From: Candidatus Sungiibacteriota bacterium
GTDB lineage: Bacteria; Patescibacteriota; Minisyncoccia; Sungbacterales; HO2-52-23
Direction of reading: 5' to 3'
DNA: 33,544 nt
Assembly (NCBI GenBank): GCA_016181585.1
Contig: JACOYX010000004.1
Location: 1 to 33,544, forward strand
The position numbers were made by a program, and so were the translations under genes. The stretch's first letter is position 1. Each line of letters starts with the position of its first letter. Shown one piece after another: positions 7,612 to 15,521 of this stretch. The notes below the pieces were generated by a model, which saw nothing but the letters and a program-made list of their open reading frames with translations, was not told where the DNA came from and made no database searches.

Positions 7612-8367
7612 TTATGTTTTTACTTTTAACTTTTCTTCTTTTACCCATATTTCTCCTGGTATTTCAAATACCCTCAAAACGTCTTTTCTCTCAAATGGAC
7701 TAAAATAACTATCAATAATTTTATGCAAGATTTGTACCGCCTTCAATGAATCAGGCTGAGGATCAAAAGCTGATTGGAAATGAACCGCTCTGTTGCGAAT
7801 ATCAAGCAAGTTCTTAAACCAGCTTCCTTGATTTGGAGTGAGTAAATTCCACGCTCGCAATACTTTCATATTTGATTCAAACGACTGCAAATTTTGATTA
7901 CGAGAGTGAACATACTTTTTTAATTGAGCATCCAAGAGGGATTGATCATATAAATCTCTCATTTTGATAATGAAAAGATTCACCAATCTCTCAGCCAAAG
8001 TCGTACAGGAGGTAGCAACAGGATAAAAGGAGCCAATTATATAAGAATTGATTATCTCTTCAAAATATTGATCAAAATCGTAAACCAACCATAACTTTGG
8101 TTGATTAATCTCATTTTTGCGATTGATCTTATTTTCGACGTCATGTACTCCATAAAAAGTGGATATCCTTTCTCTGTCTTCGCTCTTAGTGAACGGTGCG
8201 TTTTTTGTAAAATCAATGCGAAAACTGCTAACCCTGAGGAGTCTTTTTATATTCAGACAAGCGAGATTAAGGGTTAAACCAGAATCAATATCTTTTTGGG
8301 GAATATTGTAGGAATGACTTTCACTGCATCGGTCGCATTTAATCGCTATTTCATTATATTTATTCAT
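7612..8367 (-). CDS. HEPN-like domain protein, overlaps end of guaA
   Basis: A 251-residue protein of unknown role. A short N-terminal CDRC pair (C11, C14) may be half a zinc knuckle. The C-terminal half is all-helical and carries R191-x4-H196 (DIRNRAVHF), the Rx4-6H pattern of HEPN domains, preceded by a helix with TTLAERLVNLFIIKMRD. HEPN proteins are often RNases in toxin-antitoxin or defence systems, but some are nucleotide-binding or structural. ATG 8367 overlaps the guaA stop by 8 nt (ATGAATAA), implying translational coupling. No antitoxin-like partner is adjacent. The domain call is by motif and helical character. Confidence 0.6.
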   Translation of the reverse strand: MNKYNEIAIKCDRCSESHSYNIPQKDIDSGLTLNLACLNIKRLLRVSSFRIDFTKNAPFTKSEDRERISTFYGVHDVENKINRKNEINQPKLWLVYDFDQYFEEIINSYIIGSFYPVATSCTTLAERLVNLFIIKMRDLYDQSLLDAQLKKYVHSRNQNLQSFESNMKVLRAWNLLTPNQGSWFKNLLDIRNRAVHFQSAFDPQPDSLKAVQILHKIIDSYFSPFERKDVLRVFEIPGEIWVKEEKLKVKT

Positions 8368-9892
8368 ATTCAATAGTCGCTGGAGGCTTTTGGGTTATAT
8401 CGTAGAGCACTCGATTTACTCCTCTCACTTTGCCGATAATTGTGCTGGAGATCTTTTCCAACAACCCATTCGATATTTTATGCCAATCGGCGCTCATGCC
8501 GTCTATCGAATCAACTGCACGGAGTGCGATGACATATTCGTAGGTTCGGCCGTCGCCCATGACTCCAACAACCTTGACTGGAAGGAGGGCGGCAAACGCT
8601 TGCCAGATTTTTTCGTATTCTCCAGCTTTCCTTAATTCTTCAATAAACACAGCGTCGGCTTCTCGCAAGATTTGAAGTCGTTCTTCGGTAATTTCTCCGA
8701 CAATACGTACCGCAAGCCCTGGGCCGGGGAATGGGTGTCGCCAGAGTAATTCTCTCGGAAGTCCGAGGGTCAAGCCTACTCGTCGCACCTCGTCTTTGTA
8801 TAAATCTTTTATAGGCTCAAGGATTTTAAAACCCATCTTTTCGGGAAGTGTAAGATTGTGATGGCTTTTTATTTTTGCGGCGGTCTTTGACGTGGAAGCA
8901 GACTCGATACGATCAGGATAAATTGTTCCTTGAGCCAGATATGCGATTGAATGCTTTTTGAGTTCATTCTTGATTGCCTTTTCAAATACTTCAATAAAAC
9001 CATGTCCGATGATTTTTCGCTTCTGTTCCGGATCAGAAACGGCCTTTAATCGTTTTAAGAAAAGCTCGCTCGCATCAACAACATGAAGTTGCTTAAATCC
9101 ATTCTTGCGCAGGTATGAAGCTACCTGTTCAACTTCTCCTTTGCGTAGGAGACCAGTATCTACAAAAACTGCATGAAGACGATTACCAATGGCGCGATGG
9201 ATGAGGGTTGCGGCTACAAGTGAATCAACACCGCCAGAGATACCTACTACGACATGCCTGCTTCCAACCTCATTCTTAACCTCTGCAATGATGTTTTTTG
9301 CTACTGAGCTGATCTTCCAATTCTTCTTGGCTTTACAGATTGAAAAAAGGAAATTCTTGAGCAATTTTTCTCCGTGCTGAGTATGAGTGACTTCCGGATG
9401 GAACTGGATGCCGTAGAAGTTATTCTTTGAATCAGCAAAAGCTGCATATTTGCAACCAACAGTAGATGCTGTTTGTTTAAACCTTTTTGATAAGACTGAT
9501 ACTTGGTCGCCGTGAGAAAACCACACAACTTCTTTTGAGGAGAGCGCCTGAAAAATTCCTTTCTTGTCTTTAATACTTAAAATCTCTTTACCGAACTCTC
9601 GATGTTTCCCTTTGGTAACTTTGCCGCCAAGTATGTGCGCCATGACTTGATGCCCGTAGCAGATGCCCAGAATCGGAATACCGAGTTTGAATATTGCTTT
9701 GTCCGGTCGCGGGCTACCTTTTTCTAATACTGATGCAGGCCCACCAGAGAGAATGATGCCAATTGGATTATGCTTCAGAATTTCAGAAGCAGGAGTATCA
9801 AAAGGCAAAATCTCGGCTTTTACGCCGAGATCCCGCACGCGTCTTGCTATGAGATGGGCAAACTGACTTCCGAAATTAAGGATTATGACCAT
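8360..9892 (-). CDS. guaA: GMP synthase (glutamine-hydrolysing)
   Basis: GuaA converts XMP to GMP using ATP and ammonia from glutamine. The 510-residue protein has the class I glutamine amidotransferase domain (catalytic C78 in GICYGHQ; His and Glu in GIQFHPEVTH, about 167-172), the ATP pyrophosphatase domain with the P-loop VVGISGGVDSL (about 220), and the C-terminal dimerisation domain ending RGVNRVLYDITQKPPATIEYE. Length and ends are normal. ATG 9892 (MVIILNFGSQF) is the usual N-terminus; the frame opens a few codons earlier. A short hairpin (TTGAACC/GGTTCAA, 9922-9947) lies in the leader. The downstream gene overlaps the stop codon. Confidence 0.97.
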   Translation of the reverse strand: MVIILNFGSQFAHLIARRVRDLGVKAEILPFDTPASEILKHNPIGIILSGGPASVLEKGSPRPDKAIFKLGIPILGICYGHQVMAHILGGKVTKGKHREFGKEILSIKDKKGIFQALSSKEVVWFSHGDQVSVLSKRFKQTASTVGCKYAAFADSKNNFYGIQFHPEVTHTQHGEKLLKNFLFSICKAKKNWKISSVAKNIIAEVKNEVGSRHVVVGISGGVDSLVAATLIHRAIGNRLHAVFVDTGLLRKGEVEQVASYLRKNGFKQLHVVDASELFLKRLKAVSDPEQKRKIIGHGFIEVFEKAIKNELKKHSIAYLAQGTIYPDRIESASTSKTAAKIKSHHNLTLPEKMGFKILEPIKDLYKDEVRRVGLTLGLPRELLWRHPFPGPGLAVRIVGEITEERLQILREADAVFIEELRKAGEYEKIWQAFAALLPVKVVGVMGDGRTYEYVIALRAVDSIDGMSADWHKISNGLLEKISSTIIGKVRGVNRVLYDITQKPPATIEYE

Positions 9893-9958
9893 AGTAAATA
9901 ATATCACTAATTATTGGACGATTGAACCTTATTTTACCACGGTTCAAACTTGGACATC

Positions 9959-10048
9959 TGGCGGAGGCGAGAGGATTCGAACCTCTGATGCCGGTTAAGG
10001 CATATTCGCTTTCCAAGCGAACGCACTAGGCCTCTATGCGACGCCTCC
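9959..10048 (-). tRNA. tRNA-Ser(GGA)
   Basis: A 90-nt class II tRNA with encoded CCA. Acceptor GGAGGCG/CGCCTCC, anticodon loop CTTGGAA (anticodon GGA), a long variable arm (ATGCC..GGCAT), and T loop TTCGAAT between AGAGG and CCTCT. The position between guaA and a small gene is not part of a tRNA cluster. Confidence 0.95.
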
Positions 10049-10053
10049 ATGTT

Positions 10054-10311
10054 TTAATTCTTTCCATTCAAGTATTCTTTTGCTTTTTTGGCAAGATCCA
10101 TTGCTTCCCGCATCACTGCTTGCGCCTGACCTTCTTCCTTAAAGCGCAAATTGAGCCGTTCGATTTTTTTGATCGCGCTTTCACCGGAGATGAAGTCATC
10201 GGGAATCTCTCCCTGCATGACAAGAAATTCAATACGCCCCAAAATTGACATAAGTTTTTCTTCCGGCCAAGGATCCTTTGTCCCTGATTTTTCAAAAGAA
10301 TGCGATTCCAT
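10054..10311 (-). CDS. Small hypothetical helical protein
   Basis: An 85-residue charged protein (MESHSFEKSGTKDPWPEEKLMSILGRIEFL...) with two predicted helices and no recognised family. There is no obvious Shine-Dalgarno before ATG 10311. It starts 62 nt after the terminator of rdgB and ends just before tRNA-Ser. Coding is supported only by its open frame and plausible composition. Confidence 0.5.
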   Translation of the reverse strand: MESHSFEKSGTKDPWPEEKLMSILGRIEFLVMQGEIPDDFISGESAIKKIERLNLRFKEEGQAQAVMREAMDLAKKAKEYLNGKN

Positions 10312-10373
10312 TTTTTCATATTACCAGCTTTTTACCATTTTTCCCAGCGGGAATGCCATCCGAAAAAATAAAA

Positions 10374-10419
10374 ACCACTCTTATTCAAATATTCTTGAGA
10401 ACATTGGAATAAGAGTGGT
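10374..10419 (-). terminator. Intrinsic terminator after rdgB-like gene
   Basis: ACCACTCTTATTC and its exact complement form a 13-bp stem with a 20-nt loop; on the minus strand it is followed by TTTTATTTTTT. The plus-strand side also has a T run, so it may work both ways. Confidence 0.8.
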
Positions 10420-10446
10420 TGGTTTTTGGCGCCGCATATTGGAGAC

Positions 10447-10986
10447 CTACCGCTTCAGAAAATATTTTAATTTGCCGATCGCAATACCTCGCATACCGAT
10501 AGCATGTTTTTCTTCCCGCGCCATCTCACCAAATGTTTTTTCATGCCCCTCGGGTTTAAAAATCGGTCCCCACCCAAAATCTTTGTCTCCTGTGGGAGAC
10601 ACTATTGTCCCGCGAAGCGTGCCTTCGAAAAAATGCATGATACCGCTCGCATCGGCATACCCGATGATCGTTTTTGCTGTCGCGCCTGTGTTTCCCATTT
10701 TCTCCGCAAGCGCGGCGATATCTGCAATACCTATCGCTTTTTCAAACCACTTGATAAGCGGTCCCGGCAATGCACCGCCGAGACAATCGAGATAAAACGA
10801 TGTGTCTTCCACAATATATTCGCTTTTCCCGTGCGCTTCTGCAGCAATTAATTTCTGCTCAATAATTTTCTTTGCGCTGATTTCTTGAATTTCGGGTAAA
10901 TCTATATCGAGCTGTTCAATTTCCGGAAAAAACGACTGCACTTCCGCGAATTTGTTTTTGTTTCCGGTGATAAAATAGAGCGACAT
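10447..10986 (-). CDS. RdgB/HAM1-like non-canonical purine NTP pyrophosphatase
   Basis: A 179-residue member of the HAM1/ITPase family, which hydrolyses dITP, XTP and related damaged nucleotides. The N-terminal ITGNKNKFAEVQSFF is the family SxNxxK-like substrate loop (here TGNKNK), EDTSFYLDCLGGALPGPLIKWF matches the conserved EDTGL..LPGxxxxxF block, and the C-terminal FGWGPIFKPEGHEKTFGEM matches GYDPIFxPxG..TF. The last helix EKHAIGMRGIAIGKLKYFL has IG-x-R instead of the usual SHR. ATG 10986 follows AAGGAGA with about 7-nt spacing. It is a single gene ending in an intrinsic terminator. Confidence 0.9.
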   Translation of the reverse strand: MSLYFITGNKNKFAEVQSFFPEIEQLDIDLPEIQEISAKKIIEQKLIAAEAHGKSEYIVEDTSFYLDCLGGALPGPLIKWFEKAIGIADIAALAEKMGNTGATAKTIIGYADASGIMHFFEGTLRGTIVSPTGDKDFGWGPIFKPEGHEKTFGEMAREEKHAIGMRGIAIGKLKYFLKR

Positions 10987-11018
10987 AGTTTTTTCTCCTT
11001 ATCAGCTTACTGGTAAGC

Positions 11019-11942
11019 TTAGCTTCCAAGTTTGTTGTGTTTTCCTAAAAGAGCGGAGATTCGTTCTTCAACCGGCGGATGGGTTGAGAAGATTTTAATA
11101 AGCCACGGAGTTTTGCGGTTTGCTCTTTTATCCGCCCCAAACGGATTTTCAAAGAAAAGATGCGCTGTGGCATTGGTGGCCGTTTGCAAAGGCCGCGAAT
11201 AGCCGCTGATTTTTTCCAATGCGGAGGCAAGCCCTTCGGGGTAGCGTGTCAGAAGCGCGCCCGAAGCATCGGCGAGAAACTCCCGTCGACGCGAAACCGC
11301 AAATTGGATAAGCATTGCAAAAATCGGTGCGAGAATAGAAAGAACAATACCTACCAAAACAAGCGAATTGCCATGCTTGCGATCGTCGCCACCTCCGATT
11401 CTGCCAAACCACATCGAGCGCATAAACATGTCGGAGAGGATGGATACAAACCCAGCAAGCACCACGGCAATGGTGGAAACCAGCATATCGCGGTTGCCGA
11501 TATGCGAAAGCTCGTGAGCAAGCACCCCCTCAAGTTCGGTGCGGTCGAGAATTTCCAAAAGTCCGGTAGTAACCGCAATGGCCGCATGGTTTGCGTTTCT
11601 TCCGGTGGCAAATGCATTGGGACTTGGATCACGGATGATGTAAAATTTTGGCATGGGAAGCCCCGCGGTGATCGTTAGGTTTTCCAAAATGCGATAAAGT
11701 TCTTGGTTGATTTTTGGATCCACTGGTTGCGCATGGTGCAAGGCAAGCGCAATTTTATCCGAAAACCAATAGCTTATGATATTCATGAAAATACTAAAGA
11801 AAACCGCGATATAGAGAATGCCGGGGTTTTGGTAAATTTGCGCGAATATCCAGCCGATGCCAATAACAATCCCAAAAAACACAGTCATCAAAAGCCATGT
11901 TTTGCGGACATTTTTTGATTGTTGAGTGTAGAGCGTTGTCAT
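11019..11942 (-). CDS. htpX: HtpX-like membrane zinc metalloprotease (M48)
   Basis: A 307-residue inner-membrane protease of the HtpX family, which degrades damaged membrane proteins. Two TM segments near the N-terminus (about 15-35 and 38-58) precede the zinc motif HELSHIGNRD (about 140) with its HExxH pair. Two more TM segments follow (about 155-175 and 190-215, the latter ILAPIFAMLIQFAVSRRREFLADASGA carrying the third zinc ligand Glu in EFLAD). The C-terminus STHPPVEERISAL is the family signature. Length is normal. No Shine-Dalgarno is seen. A repeat copy lies about 50 nt upstream of the start. Confidence 0.94.
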   Translation of the reverse strand: MTTLYTQQSKNVRKTWLLMTVFFGIVIGIGWIFAQIYQNPGILYIAVFFSIFMNIISYWFSDKIALALHHAQPVDPKINQELYRILENLTITAGLPMPKFYIIRDPSPNAFATGRNANHAAIAVTTGLLEILDRTELEGVLAHELSHIGNRDMLVSTIAVVLAGFVSILSDMFMRSMWFGRIGGGDDRKHGNSLVLVGIVLSILAPIFAMLIQFAVSRRREFLADASGALLTRYPEGLASALEKISGYSRPLQTATNATAHLFFENPFGADKRANRKTPWLIKIFSTHPPVEERISALLGKHNKLGS

Positions 11943-11993
11943 AAAGATTTTAGCGGACGAGTTTATTATACCAGAATACTATATTTTTTCAAC

Positions 11994-12072
11994 AGACCTA
12001 CAGCGTAAAGATTTTCGTAACGAAATTTCTTAATTTAGAGACAAAATCGTTGAATAAATTTCGAGGCCTATC
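11994..12072. repeat. Dispersed AGACCTAC repeat, copy A
   Basis: AGACCTACAGCGTAAAGATT followed by TTCGTAACGAAA and TTTAGAGACAAAATCG..GAGGCCTATC. It matches the left half of copy D (30739-30951) in the same orientation, but without the extra nested hairpin. Its right part encodes the last 14 codons of the 12030-12437 gene. Confidence 0.85.
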
Positions 12073-12437
12073 GGCTTAGATACTTCGTTCATTGGTTCAC
12101 TCGGTGAATGTAAAAGTATACTTTTACATTCACCTCCCTGCAGAATAATCTTGAGTCGTTTCAGGTTGGCGATATCTTTGCTCGATATCTCACCCAAATC
12201 TTCCCACCCGAATTTTTGATCATAGAACTCGCCCAAAAACTCCGACTCGTAATCACCTTTCGCGGCGACGATCTCCTCTTGAGTCATCCCGACAAGTTCT
12301 GGCCATTGATTGCGGCGGAACTTCTTGTTGATATAGCCGTAAATTTCGCCATCGCGAGCGACAACCACATATCCAAGGATTGCCTCTTCGTCTAGATCCT
12401 TGCCCCAAAAATGTGTTCTTATCTTATAGAGTCTCAT
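12030..12437 (-). CDS. Hypothetical protein with repeat-derived C-terminus
   Basis: A 135-residue soluble protein (MRLYKIRTHFWGKDLDEEAILGYVVVARDGEIYGYI...), Trp-rich and mixed alpha/beta, no family recognised. Its ATG overlaps the upstream 108-aa gene by 14 nt, so the two form an operon. The last about 35 residues are encoded by a 32-bp palindrome and by copy A of the dispersed repeat, so the original C-terminus was probably replaced or extended by insertion. The pair size and overlap resemble toxin-antitoxin pairs, but nothing in either protein identifies one. Confidence 0.65.
   Translation of the reverse strand: MRLYKIRTHFWGKDLDEEAILGYVVVARDGEIYGYINKKFRRNQWPELVGMTQEEIVAAKGDYESEFLGEFYDQKFGWEDLGEISSKDIANLKRLKIILQGGECKSILLHSPSEPMNEVSKPIGLEIYSTILSLN
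12103..12134. repeat. Perfect 32-bp palindrome inside 12030-12437
   Basis: GGTGAATGTAAAAGTA is followed directly by its exact complement, with no loop. It lies at the 3' end of the gene beside repeat copy A and could act as a cruciform, a binding site or a transcription end. Confidence 0.9.
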
Positions 12438-12750
12438 CGAAACCCCCCTTCGATTTACAGTTTAAACCGCCGATCATCAATATCTGTGTCTGCGTTTTTT
12501 CCAATTCTCTCCGCATATTTCGGATGTAGTCTGCAACCGCACCGAAGTCACGACATAGATGCGGCTGTTCATAAAATGAAACCTCAAGCCAACTGATGGC
12601 AATTGCAATGCTTTTAAGAAGCCCTTTTGCTAACTCAAAATTTTTTGGCGGAAATTGCGTATGCACAAAATCAAAAATTTTTCGCGCATTTGCAAAATTT
12701 ACTCCGAGTACCTCTTCCGGCAGATAATAATCATCCAAAATTGAATGCAT
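12424..12750 (-). CDS. Hypothetical helical protein, first gene of a two-gene cassette
   Basis: A 108-residue, mainly helical protein (MHSILDDYYLPEEVLGVNFANARKIFDFV...), no family recognised. ATG 12750 is set by AAGGAGGT with 5-nt spacing. The frame is open 11 codons further upstream, but without a ribosome site. It overlaps the downstream 135-aa gene by 14 nt. The sequence has two long amphipathic helices (FELAKGLLKSIAIAISWLE and DFGAVADYIRNMRRELEKTQ). Confidence 0.75.
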   Translation of the reverse strand: MHSILDDYYLPEEVLGVNFANARKIFDFVHTQFPPKNFELAKGLLKSIAIAISWLEVSFYEQPHLCRDFGAVADYIRNMRRELEKTQTQILMIGGLNCKSKGGFDETL

Positions 12751-12799
12751 TTTTACCTCCTTACCTGCCGATAAATTTAACATTAATAATTATTATATG

Positions 12800-13873
12800 T
12801 CAACGCCCTATCAGCGCCACCACCATCCCGATAATCCCAGCAACGACGCTGATGATCCAAAAGCGCATGGTTACTTTTTCCGGCGGCCACCCCTTGGCCT
12901 CGAAATGATGATGAATCGGCGCGATCAAAAAAACTTTTTTTCCGCGGAAGCGTTTTGAAGCAAATTGGATTATATTTGATGCAACTTCGGCCATTAAGAT
13001 AATACCGATGATTGGAAGCGCAAACACCGAATCAGTGAGAAATGCTACCACCGTGAGTGATGTCGTAAGTCCCAAAATGCCGGACTCTCCCATATAAAAA
13101 CGCGCCGGGGGAATGTTATACCAAAGAAATGCGAGAAGCGAGCCCAACACCACGGCGGCAAAGGTTGCGATGTCTATCTGCCCGCGGAAAAACGCAATAC
13201 CGCCGTATGCCGCAAAAATTGAACCGAACACCCCTCCCGCAAGCCCATCTATGCCGTCCACCACGCTTGAGGAAAACAAAATAATCATTGTTGCGATAAA
13301 AAGCGGAATATACCAAAGCCCGATATACAAATCACCGTAGCCGGGAATATAAATAGTGCTTGCGCCAAGACGATAATAAAACCACAGAGCACCCGCAAGC
13401 GCAATAAAAAAGACGACCAGTAAGCGATGCCGAAATCGTATCCCGCCGGCAACGTATTTCCCCTTCCCCCATACTTGGAAAAGATCATCCGCGAGCCCCA
13501 AAAAAGATGCCGCGATCATGGTAAAAAACGGGAGCCATGTCTGATTGCGCGAAAGAAAATTAGCTTTATCCCAAAACGAACTTTCGGTATATTTCGATAA
13601 AAGCCACAAGACCAGTGCGAGCACAACCGACGTAACCCAAATCAGCATACCCCCAAGACGCGGCACCGATGTTTCGCGGTCTTTATGAAGCGCGGCAAAA
13701 AGCGGCGTTTTGGTGCCGTCGGGCGCGGTATCGCGCACACTTTTTCTCCAAAGTTTATATTTATATAAATAATGCGTGAGCGCAGGTGTCCAGAGAAACG
13801 CCAAAATAAAAGAAATCCCGGCAAGACCGAAGACTTTTATGACATTTGCAATATTGTGAAGCTGGGATTCCAT
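12800..13873 (-). CDS. mraY: MraY, phospho-MurNAc-pentapeptide translocase
   Basis: MraY attaches phospho-MurNAc-pentapeptide to undecaprenyl phosphate to form lipid I in the membrane. The 357-residue protein has about 10 TM segments and the family blocks: an early PRLGGML, the catalytic Asp pair (FLGLADDLFQ), SSSVVDGIDGLAGG in place of NLTDGLDGLA, and PIHHHFEAKGWPPEKVTMRFWI near the C-terminus. The metal-binding block usually written MGDTG is YMGESGILGL here, so Asp is replaced by Glu. Its ATG lies 1 nt after the dacA stop, so it is the last gene of scpA-scpB-dacA-mraY. Confidence 0.94.
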   Translation of the reverse strand: MESQLHNIANVIKVFGLAGISFILAFLWTPALTHYLYKYKLWRKSVRDTAPDGTKTPLFAALHKDRETSVPRLGGMLIWVTSVVLALVLWLLSKYTESSFWDKANFLSRNQTWLPFFTMIAASFLGLADDLFQVWGKGKYVAGGIRFRHRLLVVFFIALAGALWFYYRLGASTIYIPGYGDLYIGLWYIPLFIATMIILFSSSVVDGIDGLAGGVFGSIFAAYGGIAFFRGQIDIATFAAVVLGSLLAFLWYNIPPARFYMGESGILGLTTSLTVVAFLTDSVFALPIIGIILMAEVASNIIQFASKRFRGKKVFLIAPIHHHFEAKGWPPEKVTMRFWIISVVAGIIGMVVALIGR

Positions 13874-13874
13874 A

Positions 13875-14918
13875 TCAAAATGCTTCTTCGAGCCAGTGAA
13901 TTAATTTTCTGCCATCTTCAAAGCGATTTTCGGAGCCAAGTATGACAATAATCGCGGTATGCGATGGAGATACGGGATATAGGAGCACTAGCGTACCTTT
14001 TGCTTTATCGGTAAGCCCTGTTTTCCCGCCCTGAAGCGCGGGAAACTCTCCAAGAAGTTCATTTGTATTTTCAAGTGCATATAGCCGGTTTTCAATCGAG
14101 ACTGCTTCATCGATTGATAGCTTGGTAATCTCCCATAATTCAGGATGCTCCCGTAAAATATATTCCGCAAGTTTTGAAAAATCTTCCGCAGTAGCCATGT
14201 GCCCATCCATATCGAGACCGGTCGGATTGAGAAAATGTGAATTAACCATGCCGGCATGCGCCGCAATCGCGCCCGCGCTTTCCAAAAAATGCGGCAGGCC
14301 ATCCTCCGGATTATTTCCTGTTTTCGCCTTTTCTACCGCTTCCGCAAGCGCCCATGCAACATCGTTTGCGGATTCAATAAGCATAATACGAATTGCGGTA
14401 TCGCGCTGAAAATGATCGCCGGTACGCACTTGGCTCATTTTTGGTCCAACCGCTTTCGCATTCTTTGAAATTTCAATTATTGTTTCGGGCGCTAAAGTTT
14501 CAAGCGCGGCCGCCGCTGTGATGAGCTTTGTAATGCTTGCCGGAGCAAGCGGCTTCCACTCGCGCTGATACGCGATCGGCGCCAAAAATCCCGCAAAACG
14601 AACCGAGTAAGCCTGTGCCGAAAGCTCGGGCGGAGACACGGCAGGTACCGGATTTTCGGGTTTTTTTTCTTCGCCCGCTTCCACCGCCGAAGCACGGCTT
14701 AACTCACTGCCGAATTGCGGCAGTCCGGTAGTGGTAACGGTCAACACAAGTACCAGCAAAAAAGTTCCGGCCACAAGCTGAATGCCTTCGCGGCGCTTTT
14801 TTTGAAAACGAAAATCCGCCGCTTCTCCGATAAGCATTGGATCCTCGCCGCCTTCAAACCACTGCACAGGATCGCTGATGTGCGGATCGGAAAAAAAAGT
14901 ATGGTGATCAGGAATCAT
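13875..14918 (-). CDS. dacA: D-alanyl-D-alanine carboxypeptidase (PBP5-like, S11)
   Basis: A 347-residue serine peptidase that trims the terminal D-Ala of peptidoglycan stems. The three active-site motifs are present: SxxK at S128-K131 (ASITKL), SxN at S183-N185 (ESANDV) and KTG at K299-G301 (QGGKTGL). An N-terminal cytoplasmic tail of about 45 residues precedes one TM helix (about 46-66), so the catalytic domain is exported and anchored by its N-terminus. There is no C-terminal amphipathic PBP5 domain. It lies 26 nt after scpB and is followed by mraY. Confidence 0.92.
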   Translation of the reverse strand: MIPDHHTFFSDPHISDPVQWFEGGEDPMLIGEAADFRFQKKRREGIQLVAGTFLLVLVLTVTTTGLPQFGSELSRASAVEAGEEKKPENPVPAVSPPELSAQAYSVRFAGFLAPIAYQREWKPLAPASITKLITAAAALETLAPETIIEISKNAKAVGPKMSQVRTGDHFQRDTAIRIMLIESANDVAWALAEAVEKAKTGNNPEDGLPHFLESAGAIAAHAGMVNSHFLNPTGLDMDGHMATAEDFSKLAEYILREHPELWEITKLSIDEAVSIENRLYALENTNELLGEFPALQGGKTGLTDKAKGTLVLLYPVSPSHTAIIVILGSENRFEDGRKLIHWLEEAF

Positions 14919-14944
14919 AAAAATTAAAAAAATCTACGAATTGT

Positions 14945-15517
14945 TTAAGACGCCGCATTAGTTGCCGCTTCTTTTACCACCGAAGCGAGCTCTGCGCGAA
15001 ATTCCGCATAGCTCGGCAGTTCTTCTCCTTTTTTAATGCCTAAATATTTCAGCAAATCGAAACTTACGCGATAGAGAGGCGAACGCGCATCTTTCGGATT
15101 TTCTGTGCGCTCGACCAACCCGCGAAGCAGAAGATTTCTCATGGAAAACGAAGAATTCACCCCACGGATGTATTCTACTTCAGCGCGGGTAAGCGGCCCT
15201 TTATATGCAACAATAGCCAGAGTTTCCGCGGCGGCGCGGGAAAGTTCCTCGCGCATATCCCTTTTTATCAGCTCTGCGACATATTCGGCATATGCAGGAT
15301 TCGTACCAAGCTGATACATGCCGTCTTTTTCCAAAATGACGAAACGATCAGTGCCATAAGCTTCCTCAAGCTCCCGCAAAGCCGCTTTAATTTCCGTCTC
15401 CTCTTCCTCAAGCAATTTTGCCATGTGCGCAAGCGCCATCGGCTCGCCGTAAGCAAAGAGCAGAGTCTCAACAATCGCCGGAAGATTTTTTTCTTTTATT
15501 ATTCTTTTTGCAGTCAT
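14945..15517 (-). CDS. scpB: Segregation and condensation protein ScpB
   Basis: ScpB is the winged-helix kite subunit of the SMC-ScpAB condensin. The 190-residue protein has the family blocks IVETLLFAYGEPMALAHMAKLL, ALRELEEAYGTDRFVILEKDGMYQLGTNPAYAEYV, LSRAAAETLAIVAYKGPLTRAEVEYIRGVNSSFSMRNLLLRGLVERT and SPLYRVSFDLLKYLGI. Length is usual. It follows scpA by 4 nt, implying coupled translation. Confidence 0.95.
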   Translation of the reverse strand: MTAKRIIKEKNLPAIVETLLFAYGEPMALAHMAKLLEEEETEIKAALRELEEAYGTDRFVILEKDGMYQLGTNPAYAEYVAELIKRDMREELSRAAAETLAIVAYKGPLTRAEVEYIRGVNSSFSMRNLLLRGLVERTENPKDARSPLYRVSFDLLKYLGIKKGEELPSYAEFRAELASVVKEAATNAAS

Positions 15518-15521
15518 AAAG

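Noticed and set aside
9893-9958. Purine riboswitch before guaA
   Set aside because: Only a 7-bp hairpin is present; no conserved aptamer core could be recognised.
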